Part shown: piece by piece, positions 1-10,044 of the stretch | How positions within the stretch are numbered: position 1 is the stretch's first letter | Layout: each line of letters starts with the position of its first letter | Origin: Chara braunii | Lineage: Eukaryota; Streptophyta; Charophyceae; Charales; Characeae | Length of the DNA stretch: 42,649 nucleotides | Assembly (NCBI GenBank): GCA_003427395.1 | Contig: BFEA01000594.1 | Span: 335,654 to 378,302 of the forward strand | Direction: 5' to 3' | The notes under the pieces: model-generated | Told to the model about the DNA's origin: nothing | Database searches by the model: none | Seen by the model: the letters and a program-made list of their open reading frames with translations, nothing else | Translations under genes and position numbers: made by a program

Positions 1-1
1 G

Positions 2-2188
2 TTCGCTGACCTCGTGCGTGCTGCACTGAACAACGTTGAAACGGTGTCTTGCCTCGAAATACAACATCCCGGGGAGGACATCGAAATCTGCGACTCTCGC
101 ACGGGGCAGTTGAGTCACCATGTCCAAACTGTTATCAGAGCGGACAAGGGTGTGGACAAGAATGGTAGAACACGTTATGTCATCCCTCTGTCTCTGTATT
201 CAGACAAGACTCATGTAGACGGTCGTCAAAAGCAGACAGCGTATCCTCTGATGATGTCAATCGCCCATCGCCCATCAGATGCCACACTGCTTGCGTATCT
301 TCCAGTGCTTCAACAACGGCCACGTGACAAGGGTTGGGGTCCGCACTCCACCGCGTTTAGAAAACGGAAAACTGTGATATTGCATGAAGCGTTGTCAACA
401 GTATTGCAGTCCACAAAGGAGGCATCCCATGACAGCATGATGGTAACAACGGAGCGGTTCAGTGAGATAACAGTGCATCCTTTCGTCATGAACTATATAC
501 AGGACTATCCTGAAAGGTGTGCCCTTGCAACTGTGAAATTCGGTGTTTGTCCAACATGCACAGTGTCCAAAGACGATTTGGATGTCATCGCCGATTTCAC
601 CAACTGCAGGAGATCGTAGACGCTAGAGACGCAACTTGCCGCGGACTGCTTCAACAGTGGGGACAACGACATTCGTCGTGCTGCTGAGGCACGAATGTCA
701 GAATTGGACATGCATAAGCATGTTCAAGAGAACGGCCTATGGGGATTCTACAGGGGTCCGCATGGTGATGATCCTGAACTAGATTACCATCTCGCTTTGC
801 AACCAGACCGTATGCACACCATTGAACACGGCATTTTTTTGCATATGATAGATGCATTCAAGGCAGTTGCTTATAAGAAGTTGTCAGATACCGCGCAAAG
901 CGAGATATTGCACGAGATGGATGCGAGGTTGCAGAGCATCAGTGAGAGATCTACACGGACATACCCGCAGCTTGTGTTGCCCGTAGCCACAGGTTGTGAT
1001 TTCTTTTCAAGGGAAGGACGATTTGAAGCGAAGCAAAATCGGTCTGTTATGACAGTTTGCGTGTTTATTATTTGTGATATCATCCCACGTGCGACAGACA
1101 AATCCATTTCCGCTTATTTCATCAAACTCATGGAAATGTACATACACGTGTTTCATAAGTCAACCCACACAGCGTCCTCTCTCGATGTTTGTGACACATT
1201 GATAGGTGATTTCAAAACCAGTATAAAAACGAAGATGGAAAAATATCAAACCTCTGATTGGAAAGTTCCGAAGTTGCATGACCTTATGCATTTGAGAACA
1301 AGCATAGAGCGATCTGGTGTTCCCGACACGTTCGCAGCTGATGTGTCGGAGCATAATCATCAGAGGTTCTGCAAACAGTCATATTTGTCATCAAACAAGT
1401 GTAAGGCTGCTTCCCAGATGGTGAATCATGTCCGACGCTCATTGGCTTTGTAGGATGAGATGGAGAGTGTGAGAAAACGCAGGAAGAGGTCNGCAGAAAA
1501 TTGGTCATCCATGATAGAGTGCATGGCCACCGGAAGTAATACCCTGGCAGCGGGCGACACAGCAACTCTACAACTCCGGTGGTTCCAGATGGACGATGTG
1601 CATTTGCCAGGCGTAGAGGGTATGAGCGATGCGGCNTTGAGAATACTTAATGAGCTTCCCCGCAGAGAGGATTTTCGAGCTGCACTTACGACGTTCATGA
1701 CAGAGATGGGTTGTCAACCTCCATCTGATGACCAAGTCATACACACTCGAACACACTTGACTATCGCATGCACATACGATGGGACGCACAGGGGCGCAAG
1801 CGTTCAGACGGTAAGAGCTTCACCACAGTTCCACGGGAGAGCCGTGCACAGCGATGTTGCAGTGAGAGGTGGCAATGACAACATATAGTATGCATCAGTA
1901 GCCATGTTTTTCGTCATGAACGCTTGCACAGGTGGTGTTGCGGAGATGCACAAGTGTTGTTTCGTGCAATGGTACAAAGAGGTGGATAGCGAAAGGGAAC
2001 ACACAACAGGTTGTAAGAAGTTGCAATGGGAGAAGGTGAACGGTCATCAGCACAGTAGCGTCATAACGATTGATACCATCATTGACACCATTCACATTGT
2101 TCCTCGTTTTTGTAAACCACAGTGGGGCTCGAAGAAGCATGCAAAAGAGAGGGAGGACAGTTTTTTGTTGAATAGATACGTACTCTAG
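2..2188 (+). pseudogene. Plavaka-like (CACTA-related) DDE transposase, interrupted by three TAG codons
   Basis: One reading frame stays open from base 2 to 2188 except for TAG codons at 617-619, 1451-1453 and 1886-1888, and it enters from outside the window. The first part reads VIPLSLYSDKTHVDGR, then a hydrophobic block, then HPFVMNYIQDYPER followed by CPTC near 550. The middle part has LDYHLALQPDRMHTIEHGIFLHM. The last part has WKVPKLHDLMHLRTSIERSG and then SEHNHQRFCKQSY. From memory this is the order of conserved blocks in Plavaka transposases (IPR041078-type), which belong to the CACTA/EnSpm superfamily and are best known from fungi. The part after 1453 is less conserved but stays open (about 140 and 90 codons). 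A residual enzyme could only be made by readthrough; decay by CAG-to-TAG change is more likely. The terminal inverted repeat is not in view, and individual DDE residues were not assigned. Confidence 0.8.
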
Positions 2189-2321
2189 AAGTGTACAGGG
2201 AATTACTCATTGTGAAAAAAACAAAAATTAAAAGGCTGATCGTTTTTCCGAGAACAATAAGTGGTGGGCGCAGTTGCAATGTTATACTACAGCATGCACT
2301 CAACTTTTGTTTTTCTTTTAC

Positions 2322-2346
2322 AGAGAGAGAGAGAGAGAGAGAGAGA
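2322..2346. repeat. (GA)n microsatellite
   Basis: A run of about 12 GA dinucleotides lies between the transposase frame and the protease frame of the same transposon. Confidence 0.95.
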
Positions 2347-2478
2347 AGCGTTTGAATAACAATAGTCATTTGGTAAAGATGGAGTCCGAACATCGGTAGA
2401 TTTTTCGAGCGCGGAGCCTGCATTTCAGACCACTGTTGCATAGCTTCTGTGTCATCTTACACAGCAATGTAGAGAAAG

Positions 2479-2664
2479 GTGCATCAAACCAGTGTGTATG
2501 ACGAAGGTAACTTCAGAGCTGACTACTGCGTGCACATGTATGGCGAACGTGGACTTAAAAAGTGGGAGGTGGCACGCACTAGTCAACCCATGCCTATACT
2601 TGCCAAGTTACTGACGAGATGTGGTTCATGGCCATGTGACTGCCATGTGAACAGGAAAGGTTGA
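2479..2664 (+). pseudogene. Short open frame between transposase and protease, unrecognised
   Basis: About 61 codons, containing YCVHMYGERGLKKWEVARTSQ-like text split by charged residues. It lies directly upstream of the Ulp1-like frame but in a different phase, so it could be the decayed N-terminal part of that protein, joined by an intron or a frameshift. No family is recognised and the first codon is not certain. Confidence 0.3.
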
Positions 2665-2675
2665 GGTTGAGGTAA

Positions 2676-4052
2676 CGCCACAATAACAATCTGCACTGGA
2701 AGAAATGGCAAGACAGCAAGCCGGAAGATAAGCGTATTGAGGAATTGCTGAGAAACCGATTTAGACTGACACTGCCATCAGTTGTCACATCTGTTGTACG
2801 ACGGAGAATAAGGGTTGTTCAGATGAGCCAGTTTGACAAAATTCACGAGGGGGTAGATGGCAACGGTTGTATCATGGGCTCCAAAGCGACGGACAGTTCA
2901 GAAACAACAAGGAATGACGAACACTCATGTGGACCAACTGTCACCGAACCGTTGCTCCCATTGAGCAGTGAGAGATCAGTGAATCGATGGAAGAGGATAC
3001 TAGAGGACCCTTGGTATGCGGAAATGTATCAGATGATGACTACAGATGACGCCCAATATCCTCAGATGGTGCATGAACCTTTGTTCAATATTGCAGGTGG
3101 CAATCGGTCGACGGGTATGACTGCAGAGGCTGGAAAGAGACCCAAGAGGGTGGACGAGGAACACTTGTTCCCGTTCACGTGGAAATCAAGAAGACACGCC
3201 ATATCGATAACAAAACGGGACGTATTGCGATTGGGTGCCAAGCAGTGGCTGAACGATAACGTGATCGATATGTACTTACAGTTTGTCTATGACGAACATT
3301 TTCCAGACGGAGACAATATGACACTTCATGTTTGCACATCTTTCTGACACCCCGCAGTCATCGCCAATCAGAAGGTTTATGTCGCGAAAGCGGGATGGCA
3401 GGGGCGGATCAAGAGTACATCGCCAAAGCTGCGTCGAATAAGCAATGAACTGCGAACAACAAGTGTTGTTCTCATCCCTGTGAATCACGAAAACCATTGG
3501 AAATTGCTCTTGGTACTGAATGTCGGCCAATTTTTGGCAGTCACGGAGGACAACGATGGCCAGAAACGACCTGTTGCGATCGTCATCGATTCCTTTCAAC
3601 AGAGCGCCCGACAGGAATGGAAGGCGTTGCGCACATTTTTGTGGTATGAAGACCTCAGCGAGGCAGACAAAGCAGGGGTGTTGACTCCCGACACAGTGGA
3701 CACGTCATGGGTGACATGGAGAGATCTAATTGGATCTAAGATAGTGTACGCTGAATGTTCGCAACAGACCAATATGTCGGACTGTGGTGTTTACGTTTGT
3801 TGCGTGGCAGCTTAATTGATGCGAAAGCTAGCAAAACTGAGTAAGCAAACGAACATTACCGCAAAATATATAACAGAAGTTGTTAGCGCGATGAAGGTTG
3901 ACGACCAAACGGTTGACATATTTTGTCAGTCAATGGTACAGCGCTTTGCGCAGTGTGTTGTCGAGGTAAAAGGATATAACATCGCAACAGCATATGACAT
4001 AGAAAATGTTTTCAGAGATCTCATAGACGGAACACGGAGTGAATGTTCGTAA
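2676..4052 (+). pseudogene. Ulp1/SENP-like SUMO protease (C48 family) of a DNA transposon, with in-frame stops
   Basis: The frame is open from 2676, with TGA at 3345-3347, TAA at 3813-3815 and a final TAA at 4050-4052. The protease fold is recognised from WLNDNVIDMYL (about 3247-3280), the usual entry motif of C48 enzymes. The catalytic set follows in the normal order: histidine in NHENHW (codon 3495-3497), aspartate in VIDSF (3588-3590), glutamine in ECSQQTN (3762-3767) and cysteine in SDCGVYVCC (3783-3785). C48 enzymes remove SUMO or related modifiers. In plants, such domains are repeatedly carried by CACTA and Mutator-like transposons, and the adjacent same-strand transposase suggests the same here. 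The TGA lies between the entry motif and the histidine, so the gene is broken as assembled. No ATG is decisive; MSQFDK at 2824 is one possible start. Confidence 0.78.
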
Positions 4053-4248
4053 ATACGAGGGCATGATAGAAACCGTGAGATCAGGAAACACGAAGTTGAC
4101 AACCGCGTGCAAATATACAGAACTCACACGTCGTAGAGAAGCCAATCGGCACGCAGTAGCCAACTTCTGCGCTCAGTCGATGGATGAATGCGTGATGTAA
4201 TAAAGAAAAAAATATTGTCTTTCGTGTCATAACGGCAAAAAAACTAAC

Positions 4249-4251
<3 letters not shown>

Positions 4252-4304
<53 letters not shown>

Positions 4305-4315
4305 CCTCCCTCCCT
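4252..4315. repeat. (CT)n then (CCCT)n microsatellite
   Basis: About 24 CT units are followed by four CCCT units. The tract separates the protease frame from the next open frame of the transposon region. Confidence 0.95.
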
Positions 4316-4442
4316 GCGTGTGAAAATCTCGCCTGGGGTGGTGGATGATAAATGGTCGTTGTATAATATAAAATCATTCCATGTCTAACGTGAGTGTTTG
4401 TGAATTCATGCATGTCAGAGACTTTTAATAAGCGTGAAGAGA

Positions 4443-5228
4443 ATGGCTCCGAAGCCAAGGTACGAGGATCTGTGCAAGACCTTGAAGTCCACAGGGGGGA
4501 GAGAGAAGGGGGAGAGGACAGCAAAGGAAGGCCAGAAGACTGTCAAGCAAAGACATACCATCAGGGATATTCCCCGATTCAAGAGACGGGAGACGAACAT
4601 AGTCTGTAGAACAGAAGTTGTGCTCTCTGTCCCGCCGAGGAAAAAGCAGAGTGGGAAACTGCTCGCACACAACAAGTTACCTGCCGCGACTCCCTTGCTA
4701 CGGAAGGGACACGGCAACCTCGAGAGGCAGCCTCCGACAGCGCCACAGAAGAAAAGGCGAGAAGAAAAAGCACAGAGTCAACAACTGAGGATAAAGAAAA
4801 GAATAATATACAGAAAAGATAGGAGTCCTGAAGCAATCGACCTCAAAGGGTCATACGATTTACGAACCACAGCTCAGGAGGAAGACGAAGAGGAAAACTG
4901 TNCGGAANAAATGTCAGAAGAAGTAGAACACGAGAGAATGCAAGAACGAGGAGAAGGTGACAACAGTGACGGTCACCATGATGTCGATGCAGAGGAGAGC
5001 GATCCGGAGGGAGAAAAGGCAGAGGGAGAGGACAGATCCGAGGAGGGCGGAGAGGCAGAGGAAGGCAACAGTGAAGACGAAGAAAAAGAGATTACATCTG
5101 CTGAGAACAGTGCACAATGCGGAACTGATGAGAAAAAGGGAGGCGCACCGGAGACTTCATCGAACGACAAACAAATTGTGGAGAGGGAGAATGTACCGCT
5201 ACAGGGTAAGATGAAGGGCGCCTTATAA
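4443..5228 (+). CDS. Charged low-complexity protein, probably transposon-borne; unknown function
   Basis: About 261 codons from ATG 4443 (MAPKPRYEDLCKTLK). The first half is strongly basic, with clusters such as KKRREEK and RIKKRIIYRK that could act as nuclear localisation signals. The second half, from about 4880, is strongly acidic, rich in E, D and G. Two unresolved bases (4902, 4908) fall inside it. A good splice donor, GGTAAG, sits at 5205-5210 (intron from 5206), and a candidate acceptor GTAG ends at 5526, which would remove a G-rich 321-bp stretch and join this frame to the next open region. The phase does not match the better downstream frame, so the join is uncertain. No family is recognised; a basic plus acidic DNA-binding accessory protein of the transposon is a guess from position and composition. 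Confidence 0.4.
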   Translation: MAPKPRYEDLCKTLKSTGGREKGERTAKEGQKTVKQRHTIRDIPRFKRRETNIVCRTEVVLSVPPRKKQSGKLLAHNKLPAATPLLRKGHGNLERQPPTAPQKKRREEKAQSQQLRIKKRIIYRKDRSPEAIDLKGSYDLRTTAQEEDEEENCXEXMSEEVEHERMQERGEGDNSDGHHDVDAEESDPEGEKAEGEDRSEEGGEAEEGNSEDEEKEITSAENSAQCGTDEKKGGAPETSSNDKQIVERENVPLQGKMKGAL

Positions 5229-5518
5229 AGACACCACTATTTATGCACAGCACAGTCGTTGTTGCATGCCGCAAAAACGACAAGGTTCACGGGGGAGAGG
5301 GGGGGAAGGGGAGGGGGCCATTGAGAGGGGGCCGTTGGGAGGGGGTCTTTATGAGAGGTGTTACGAAGTGTATTCGGAGAAGGGTATGGCAGGGGAGTTG
5401 ACGGTCTTATGTTTGTTTGTGATTGCAACACATAGAACACGTATCGTGAAGGGTCTTCTTATTACTAAATCAATAATTTGTTGTTATTTTTGTATTTTTT
5501 TTTCCATATTGCACCAAT

Positions 5519-6400
5519 TTGCGTAGGCGAAGCAGCACCGGTGGAGGCAATGCTGGCGAACCAACAAAGCAACAAACCGGGGGGTTTACAAAAAAAATGA
5601 AAGACAGACTGTTTCGTTCGGTGGCAAAGGTCTTTGCTTTTTCTGCAGCAAAGGATGTCACGCTGTACCCAACGGAGGACATTTTTTTCACGGCACTGCA
5701 AACAACTGCGAAATCGATAGGAGAAGATGTGGAGGAAGGACTACGGTTGCACATGACAACGTACGGAATCTGAGCAGTGATCGGGGAATGCAATCGGATT
5801 ATGACAACGGTCCGCAGCGAGATATCTTGGCAATTGAGACATTGGTTTTTGGCTGAAAAAGGTCTGCCGCTGGTCCGGTCGGCCCAAACGGACCACCAGC
5901 TTCCGACTCGCAACAAGATGCGGGCAGAGATGAAAGTGAACACAACATGGAGAAGGAGCGGCAATGATCCATGGGGCGCACCTCCTTTCAAGACGGCACT
6001 GACAAAAGTTTTTCAAATGAGAAGGGATGGCATCAACCTCGGTGTAACGTTGCAGCAATTTGCATTTGCGGAACTCGTACTGAAAACTGAAGTCGAACAG
6101 ACGGCAAAGACCAGCAAGGCAGCGGACCAAATACAAAAACTTGCAACTATCAAGAAAGAGATTGCTGCGTCGCTCCGCTCCCGAGACACCGTTTTAAGCT
6201 TTTTCTGTCTTCAAGCTCGACCGTGCTGTTTCTGTTGCAGAGAAGGCCGTCGCATTGTACAGAGCCGGGTTGTCTGCTGTACGGAGGGGAGACGCCAATA
6301 ACACGACTACAACAGATGATGATTTTGAAATTGAGTTCATTGCGCCCACCGACGACAAACGTGCGGGCGGAGAGAGAAACGAAGAAAGTTTGTGCGCAAG
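5519..6400 (+). pseudogene. Unrecognised helical protein frame downstream of the charged ORF
   Basis: The frame is open from about 5519 with a TGA at 5771-5773, then continues to about 6190 (segments such as TTVRSEISWQLRHWF and NDPWGAPPFKTALTK). At 6190-6210 the coding-like signal moves to another frame (FKLDRAVSVAEKAVALYRAG), consistent with a one-base insertion in a T run. A short intron (GT at 6191, AG at 6239-6242) is the alternative. The text is amphipathic and not low complexity, so I believe it was once coding. It shares strand and spacing with the transposase and protease frames and may be the third gene of the same element. I do not recognise the family. Confidence 0.4.
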
Positions 6401-6561
6401 GCCATGAAAAGGAGAAGAAGGGGTCCGGATGTAGATGGACGAGGGTTGGGGGTGGAACATAGGGAGCAGACAGTGGCAATGGTGTTGTAGGGGACATGAG
6501 TTGCACCTCCACTCACAGTCAGTGGCATGACACCAAGCCAATGAGGACCAAAATGTAAAAT

Positions 6562-6564
<3 letters not shown>

Positions 6565-6598
<34 letters not shown>

Positions 6599-6606
6599 NG
6601 ANAGAG
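6565..6606. repeat. (GA)n microsatellite with unresolved bases
   Basis: About 20 GA units with N at 6599 and 6602. It marks the right side of the region that holds recognisable transposon genes. Confidence 0.95.
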
Positions 6607-7207
6607 TTGTTATCCGAAAACAAAAGACTCTGGAGAACCCTTAGGGCTGAGTGTACAATAAGCAAACATGTTTTATTTAATGAATGNTTTTTGTACAAGT
6701 CCTGTCGTGGATGTGTTTNGACCATCACGTGGCATTTGCGTCTCGCATCTCACATTACTCACCATCAATTTATTGTTTACATGGTTGCTTGTCTTGCAAG
6801 GATACGCATTGCGTCATGTGTAATGTGGCCCAAAATATGTCAGCGTTTCATTATGCAAAAATACGAATCATTTGGTTCGTTTGCAGAAAACGCATTACAG
6901 ACTCCCAAAAATGTTCAATATGATGTCTTGAAGCAGTATTGAGAAGACACTAGAAAACATGTTCATCTTAATACTGGGCGAGAAGTACATGAGTGGTTGA
7001 CTACTGCGTGCGATGTTCTTGTCGTGCATGTGAGTGATGCTGGAAATTGGCACCCGGTAGCCAACCTGCGTTTCAATATCGTTTTGACACCCCTGTGGAC
7101 ATTTGCCTTTGCAGCTGCATTCAAGGTTCACAGAAGCTACATAGACCCCCGAATAATATAAATAGCAACAGGGCAAGTTTTCTGCCATCATCAGTACGGG
7201 AGGGAGA

Positions 7208-7210
<3 letters not shown>
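6607..7210. other. Unassigned sequence, no convincing gene
   Basis: Overlapping open frames up to 111 codons occur on the plus strand, but none has a recognisable motif. On the minus strand around 7085-7120 a cysteine-rich piece reads ECSCKGKCPQGCQN; it is too short to assign. Isolated N bases occur near 6687 and 6719. Confidence 0.3.

Positions 7211-7276
<66 letters not shown>
7211..7276. repeat. (CT)n microsatellite
   Basis: Thirty-three uninterrupted CT units, followed by a short CA-rich tail. Confidence 0.97.
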
Positions 7277-7283
<7 letters not shown>

Positions 7284-7298
7284 GACACACACACATAT

Positions 7299-7427
7299 CA
7301 TTTAAACAACATTTCAACAACATTTCATCACATTTAAACAACATTTCAACAACATTTCAACACATTTAAACAACTTGTAAACAACATTACAACAACTTAT
7401 AAACAGCTTATCAACAACTTTTCATCA
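7299..7427. repeat. 32-bp minisatellite, about four copies
   Basis: Units start with CATTTAAACAACATTTCAAC at 7299 and 7331, with more diverged units at 7363 and about 7395. Each is built from an 11-bp ACATTTCAACA-like subrepeat. Confidence 0.85.
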
Positions 7428-7429
7428 AT

Positions 7430-8560
7430 TGAAAAAGTGTTTAATATAGTGTCACATGTTTATGACATATATTATCAACGTTGAGTTCCTTCACTTTTGG
7501 TGGAACACATGACACTACCTCCGGCAAACTATTTATTAACACGAAACCAACAGTTTAAAAAGGGTGCCCGCATATGATAAACCGCCCAAAAAAAAAACCA
7601 CAATTTTTCTGTTGATCTTCTCTGTATCGTGCCAGTTTTAACGAGTGTCCCAAAGGACCCACACGCAATGGCCCCCTACAGCACCTCCGGAGGGGTTGTG
7701 GAGCCCTCCTAGGCTCGTTACCGACCCGCATTTCAGCAGTCCGTGGGTGCGCTTGCTATAATAGTCAGCGGCCTAGGCAATTGACCCAAGCAAAACGCAG
7801 CACCGCCCAGCCTCCGGTATCCAGTAAGGTAAATAGAATCAGGCCAGAATCCAAAAATAAAAAATATAAAAAAAATAAAATAATGTGAGAGGGCTGACGG
7901 CGCTGGGCGCGGGTCCTCCCAACGTTCCCGCGATCTCTGCAGGGCGGGCCCGCGATCGGACTTCCCCAGCAAAACTAAGGGGGATAGTCCGGCGGGACCT
8001 TCAACCCCTCAGCTCCTCCACGCTCCGTCGCTCCTGCGCCACTGCCAGCTGGCCTCGATCTCCGTACCCTCCTGTCACAAGTCCAATGTTATAACCTATA
8101 GGGTTGAGCCCAAGCCTGAGACAACCAAGCCCGGATTCCCATATGACGCGGTGCTGTGCGGCGCCTAGGCCTGGGAAGAACAGCCCAAGCCCTCCCCTTT
8201 TCTACCTACAACCGGCCTACCGTGGCTGGGCACACGCGCCGGCTTTCCTGGACCACGCCACAGTCACCCCGCACACCATCCTACGTCGCCCTGCTCACCG
8301 CCCAAGGCCGCACCGTCGCTGTCGATGCCGTCCTCTGTACGTACGCATAGGTCACAGGTAGATGCATCAATCAACAAGAGGTAATCTTTTTAATCCCTAT
8401 TTTAATCAGAAAAATACAGCTCTGGCCGACAATCACGCCGACCCTCCAGCCATCAATAATTAAGAAGATCACGCGCGCCTCAAAAATCCGCGCGCCCACA
8501 CACACTCTACTCTAGCCAACCATCCACTCAATCGTGAGTCACAGACGCAGTCGCACCTAG
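7430..8560. other. Unassigned stretch, GC-rich from 7600
   Basis: Open frames up to 85 codons occur (for example 7885-8094 and 8104-8361), but the region is GC-rich, so long frames are expected by chance and none shows a domain. The composition differs sharply from the AT-rich DNA that follows. It could be a retroelement end or a processed fragment; nothing supports a named call. Confidence 0.3.
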
Positions 8561-8743
8561 CGCGGTATACTTGAACTTTAAACCAAACTATTTTCTGTCA
8601 ATTGCAAAAACCAGGGCGGATACCCTTGTAAGGGTATTCGCGCCGACAGCGCCTCATCGTTCCATGTTTAGCGACAGATTCATTGAGGTTCTCATTTTGC
8701 ACAATAGTATACAGTTTGTTGTTCATCAATTACATCCTACTAG

Positions 8744-8920
8744 TCTAAGTTGACACTTGGGAGTGACCGTGTAAAGGTTGTTGACTTTCGTCACGTGTTT
8801 GCTATCGACGGGGATGCTGGTTTCTGCCACTACACTGACTCAAGGTATTCTTGCAAAGAGGATACTACTTATAGACCGAGGAGAGAGTATTGTGCAGACA
8901 ACAGTGAAGACCTCATATGA
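8744..8920 (+). CDS. Possible cysteine-containing fragment, 58 codons, no ATG
   Basis: Open from the codon after TAG 8741-8743 to TGA 8918-8920. It reads VVDFRHVFAIDGDAGFCHYT and then SCKEDTTYRPRREYCADNSED, which is mixed and hydrophilic with three cysteines and looks more protein-like than the neighbouring frames. No start codon and no family are recognised. It could be an exon or fossil fragment, or chance. Confidence 0.2.
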   Translation, partial: SKLTLGSDRVKVVDFRHVFAIDGDAGFCHYTDSRYSCKEDTTYRPRREYCADNSEDLI

Positions 8921-9666
8921 GTATTGTTATTGTCTTTAGGCAAAAATATTGCTGAATTTTCAGCTAGCTGTTGTCGAGCTCTAAGAAGATTGGTGTTGTG
9001 AGCAATAATTTGTTGTTATTTTGCCAACGAACCATGATAGTTACGGTCCGTGTTCGGTGATGTATTACTGAGGTACATTCTTAGCAGTAACAAATGTTTC
9101 GAAAGTGATATTGAGTTAGTGCTGAGGTGAGAATTTGTGACTACCTTTGCAGTAGAGGCTGCGACTGAGTAACTGACAAGGAGCTGTTGACTTTCATCTT
9201 ACAGAAAAACTGGTGTCTCGACATACTGTCGTCACTGCTGCCGGAGTCATGCTACTGCTGTTGTTGAGTTGACTAGGAGCAAAACATTTTCTAAACAGGA
9301 AACATTGATGCTTAGACTTCCTTCTTGTTGAACAACGTTGCTACGAATTTTATTGTTGTTGTTGCTATTGGGTTCACAACGCACGCTGCAGTGCATCTGT
9401 TGAAATCTGGTGGATTTTCTTATTGCACATGTTGCTACTATGCCACAACGAGTTTGAGGTTCGTCAGGAGGTCGTTACTCTGTGTTTTGGTAGCAATGTG
9501 GCCTTCTTACTACGTTTATTGGTCGTCGTTGTGAAACTCTCAGGCCCATGAAAATGTCAAGATCCTCTCTTGCGAGTTGAGTTTGTTCCCCTCTTGTATC
9601 TCGAGCGCATGGATTTTTTTTTTCTGTCCTTCTTACTCTAAGTTTAGTCTGTGGTTACGAAAGGAA
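8921..9666. other. Unassigned AT-leaning sequence
   Basis: No convincing gene or repeat was found. A 69-codon open frame at 9325-9534 has no recognisable motif. Confidence 0.3.
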
Positions 9667-9746
9667 GGCAGCAGGTGAGATTACAACCCGTAATCCATGC
9701 CAAAGCCTCTTTAGGAGGTTGCCCTACCGATTGCGGTAGCTCTGCC
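9667..9746 (+). ncRNA. Candidate four-stem cloverleaf structure
   Basis: A closing stem GGCAG (9667-9671) pairs with CTGCC (9742-9746). Three hairpins lie inside in order: GATTAC/GTAATC (9679-9695, loop AACCC), AGCCTC/GAGGTT with G-U pairs (9704-9720, loop TTTAG) and CTACCG/CGGTAG (9724-9739, loop ATTG). It has the outline of a tRNA-like cloverleaf, but no box A or box B and no normal anticodon arm, so it is not a tRNA. Several short perfect stems in 80 nt can occur by chance. Its closeness to the hairpin array raises its interest. Confidence 0.35.
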
Positions 9747-9860
9747 AAAAAACTTTGTGAGGTTCTAGAGGTCGGAAATTGAGTGGTAACCTTCATCCCC
9801 TTTTATAAACCCAACTAAACTCTTGCTTGTACATTCTTTTATGGTTTGCCTGGGTATATT

Positions 9861-9931
9861 GTATGCGTTTCATACTGATTTAATGTTTGAATTTCATGAC
9901 TTAAGCCAAACTTAGATAAAAAAACGCATAC
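9861..9931. other. 10-bp perfect stem with about 51-nt loop
   Basis: GTATGCGTTT (9861-9870) is the exact reverse complement of AAACGCATAC (9922-9931). It lies between the cloverleaf candidate and the hairpin array. Confidence 0.55.
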
Positions 9932-10044
9932 GCAGTCTCAATTTTTTTTATTTTTTTTGTCTGAAGTCAGATTGTAAAAGGGTTATGAATTGGAGAAATG
10001 CGGGAGGAAGGTGACTTTGCTTGCAATTGTCTGGATTAATCAAA

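Noticed and set aside
2-2188. Reassigned UAG codon
   Set aside because: The transposase frame is broken only by TAG, but other dead frames here carry TGA and TAA too, and the window gives no gene proving UAG is read as an amino acid. Decay of CAG explains it more simply.
4249-4524. Minus-strand frame rich in RE dipeptides, and similar frames at 6895, 26176 and 30151
   Set aside because: These are translations of GA/CT microsatellites.
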